A stretch of 6,372 nucleotides of DNA from Acidobacteria bacterium RIFCSPHIGHO2_01_FULL_67_28 (GTDB lineage Bacteria; Acidobacteriota; Terriglobia; Acidiferrales; 2-02-FULL-67-57). Numbering within the stretch: the first letter of the stretch is position 1; each line of letters begins with the position of its first letter. The stretch is from the NCBI GenBank assembly GCA_001766965.1, contig MEKM01000101.1, positions 1 to 6,372 of the forward strand, in the 5' to 3' direction. The notes beneath the pieces are model-generated. The model was not told the DNA's origin. It searched no databases and was given only the letters and a program-made list of their open reading frames with translations. A program made the translations under genes and the position numbers. Of this stretch, positions 6,286 to 6,372 are shown in pieces.

Positions 6286-6372
6286 TCACCGCTCCCGCCC
6301 GGGGGCGTAAAAGCAGGCCCAGCCCTGCGCCCGCAGCGGGCACTGCTCGCGGAAGTAAATCCCGCAGCGGTG
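6286..6372 (-). CDS. C-terminal fragment of an unrecognised cysteine-containing protein
   Basis: Reading the minus strand from the window edge, one frame runs 28 codons and stops at TGA (6288-6286), 15 bp before the hdrC start. The peptide begins HRCGIYF and ends YAPGRER. It has three cysteines spaced C-x7-C-x8-C, which could be the tail of a metal- or FeS-binding segment, but I recognise no family. The close spacing to hdrC on the same strand suggests it is the preceding gene of the operon. HdrA or another FeS partner would be expected here from known Hdr operons, but nothing in these 28 residues identifies one. The frame was chosen for its stop just before the hdrC ribosome binding site and for its cysteine content; with so short a piece it could still be wrong. 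Confidence 0.5.
   Translation of the reverse strand, partial: HRCGIYFREQCPLRAQGWACFYAPGRER

Noticed and set aside
5684..6343. Upstream extension of the HdrB frame (515 residues in all)
   Set aside because: The added 220 residues overlap hdrC in another frame, are Ala/Pro/Arg/His-rich, and precede the conserved HdrB N-terminus MKYTYYPGC, which has its own ribosome binding site.
1..6372. Promoter, terminator, tRNA, CRISPR or mobile element
   Set aside because: No gap exceeds 15 bp. I saw no hairpin with a T-run, no regularly spaced repeats, no transposase-like protein and no terminal inverted repeats. The operon's promoter and terminator must lie outside the window.

Overview
This is a compact, GC-rich (roughly two thirds G+C by eye) bacterial window in which every credible gene lies on the minus strand. 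It reads as one operon, transcribed from high to low coordinates, and both ends are cut by the window edge. The organism cannot be named from the sequence. The gene set points to a bacterium with a quinone-linked chain fed by acyl-CoA-type or dimethylglycine-type dehydrogenases, of the kind found in Desulfobacterota, Acidobacteriota, NC10 and Rokubacteria. That is inference from gene content only.

Layout in transcription order: (1) the last 28 codons of an unrecognised protein with three cysteines (6372-6286); (2) an HdrC-like 2x[4Fe-4S] protein (6270-5680); (3) an HdrB-like protein with two complete CCG domains (5683-4796); (4) a soluble HdrD/GlpC-like protein, 2x[4Fe-4S] plus two modified CCG domains (4780-3566); (5) ETF beta (3569-2802); (6) ETF alpha (2789-1803); (7) a membrane-bound ETF:(mena)quinone oxidoreductase-type protein, with a NarI/DsrM-like heme b membrane domain followed by ferredoxin and CCG domains (1813 to beyond base 1, C-terminus missing). 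This last gene is easy to miss, because it starts at GTG and has no stop codon inside the window. Its frame was followed without interruption from 1813 to base 2.

The genes are 12-15 bp apart or overlap by 4-11 bp. Two of the overlaps are ATGA, and each internal start has a Shine-Dalgarno sequence, so translation is probably coupled. No promoter, terminator, RNA gene, CRISPR array or mobile element is visible, and no gap exceeds 15 bp.

Proposed role (inference): the ETF takes electrons from one or more flavin dehydrogenases encoded elsewhere. The membrane FeS/heme b protein passes them to menaquinone. The HdrCB pair and the soluble HdrD-like protein add a second FeS route, either to a thiol/disulfide-type substrate or as a bifurcation/confurcation branch. 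There is no HdrA flavin subunit in the window, so the ETF is the only visible flavoprotein. The combination of HdrCB, HdrD-like protein, ETF and membrane ETF:quinone oxidoreductase in one operon is the feature most worth following up.
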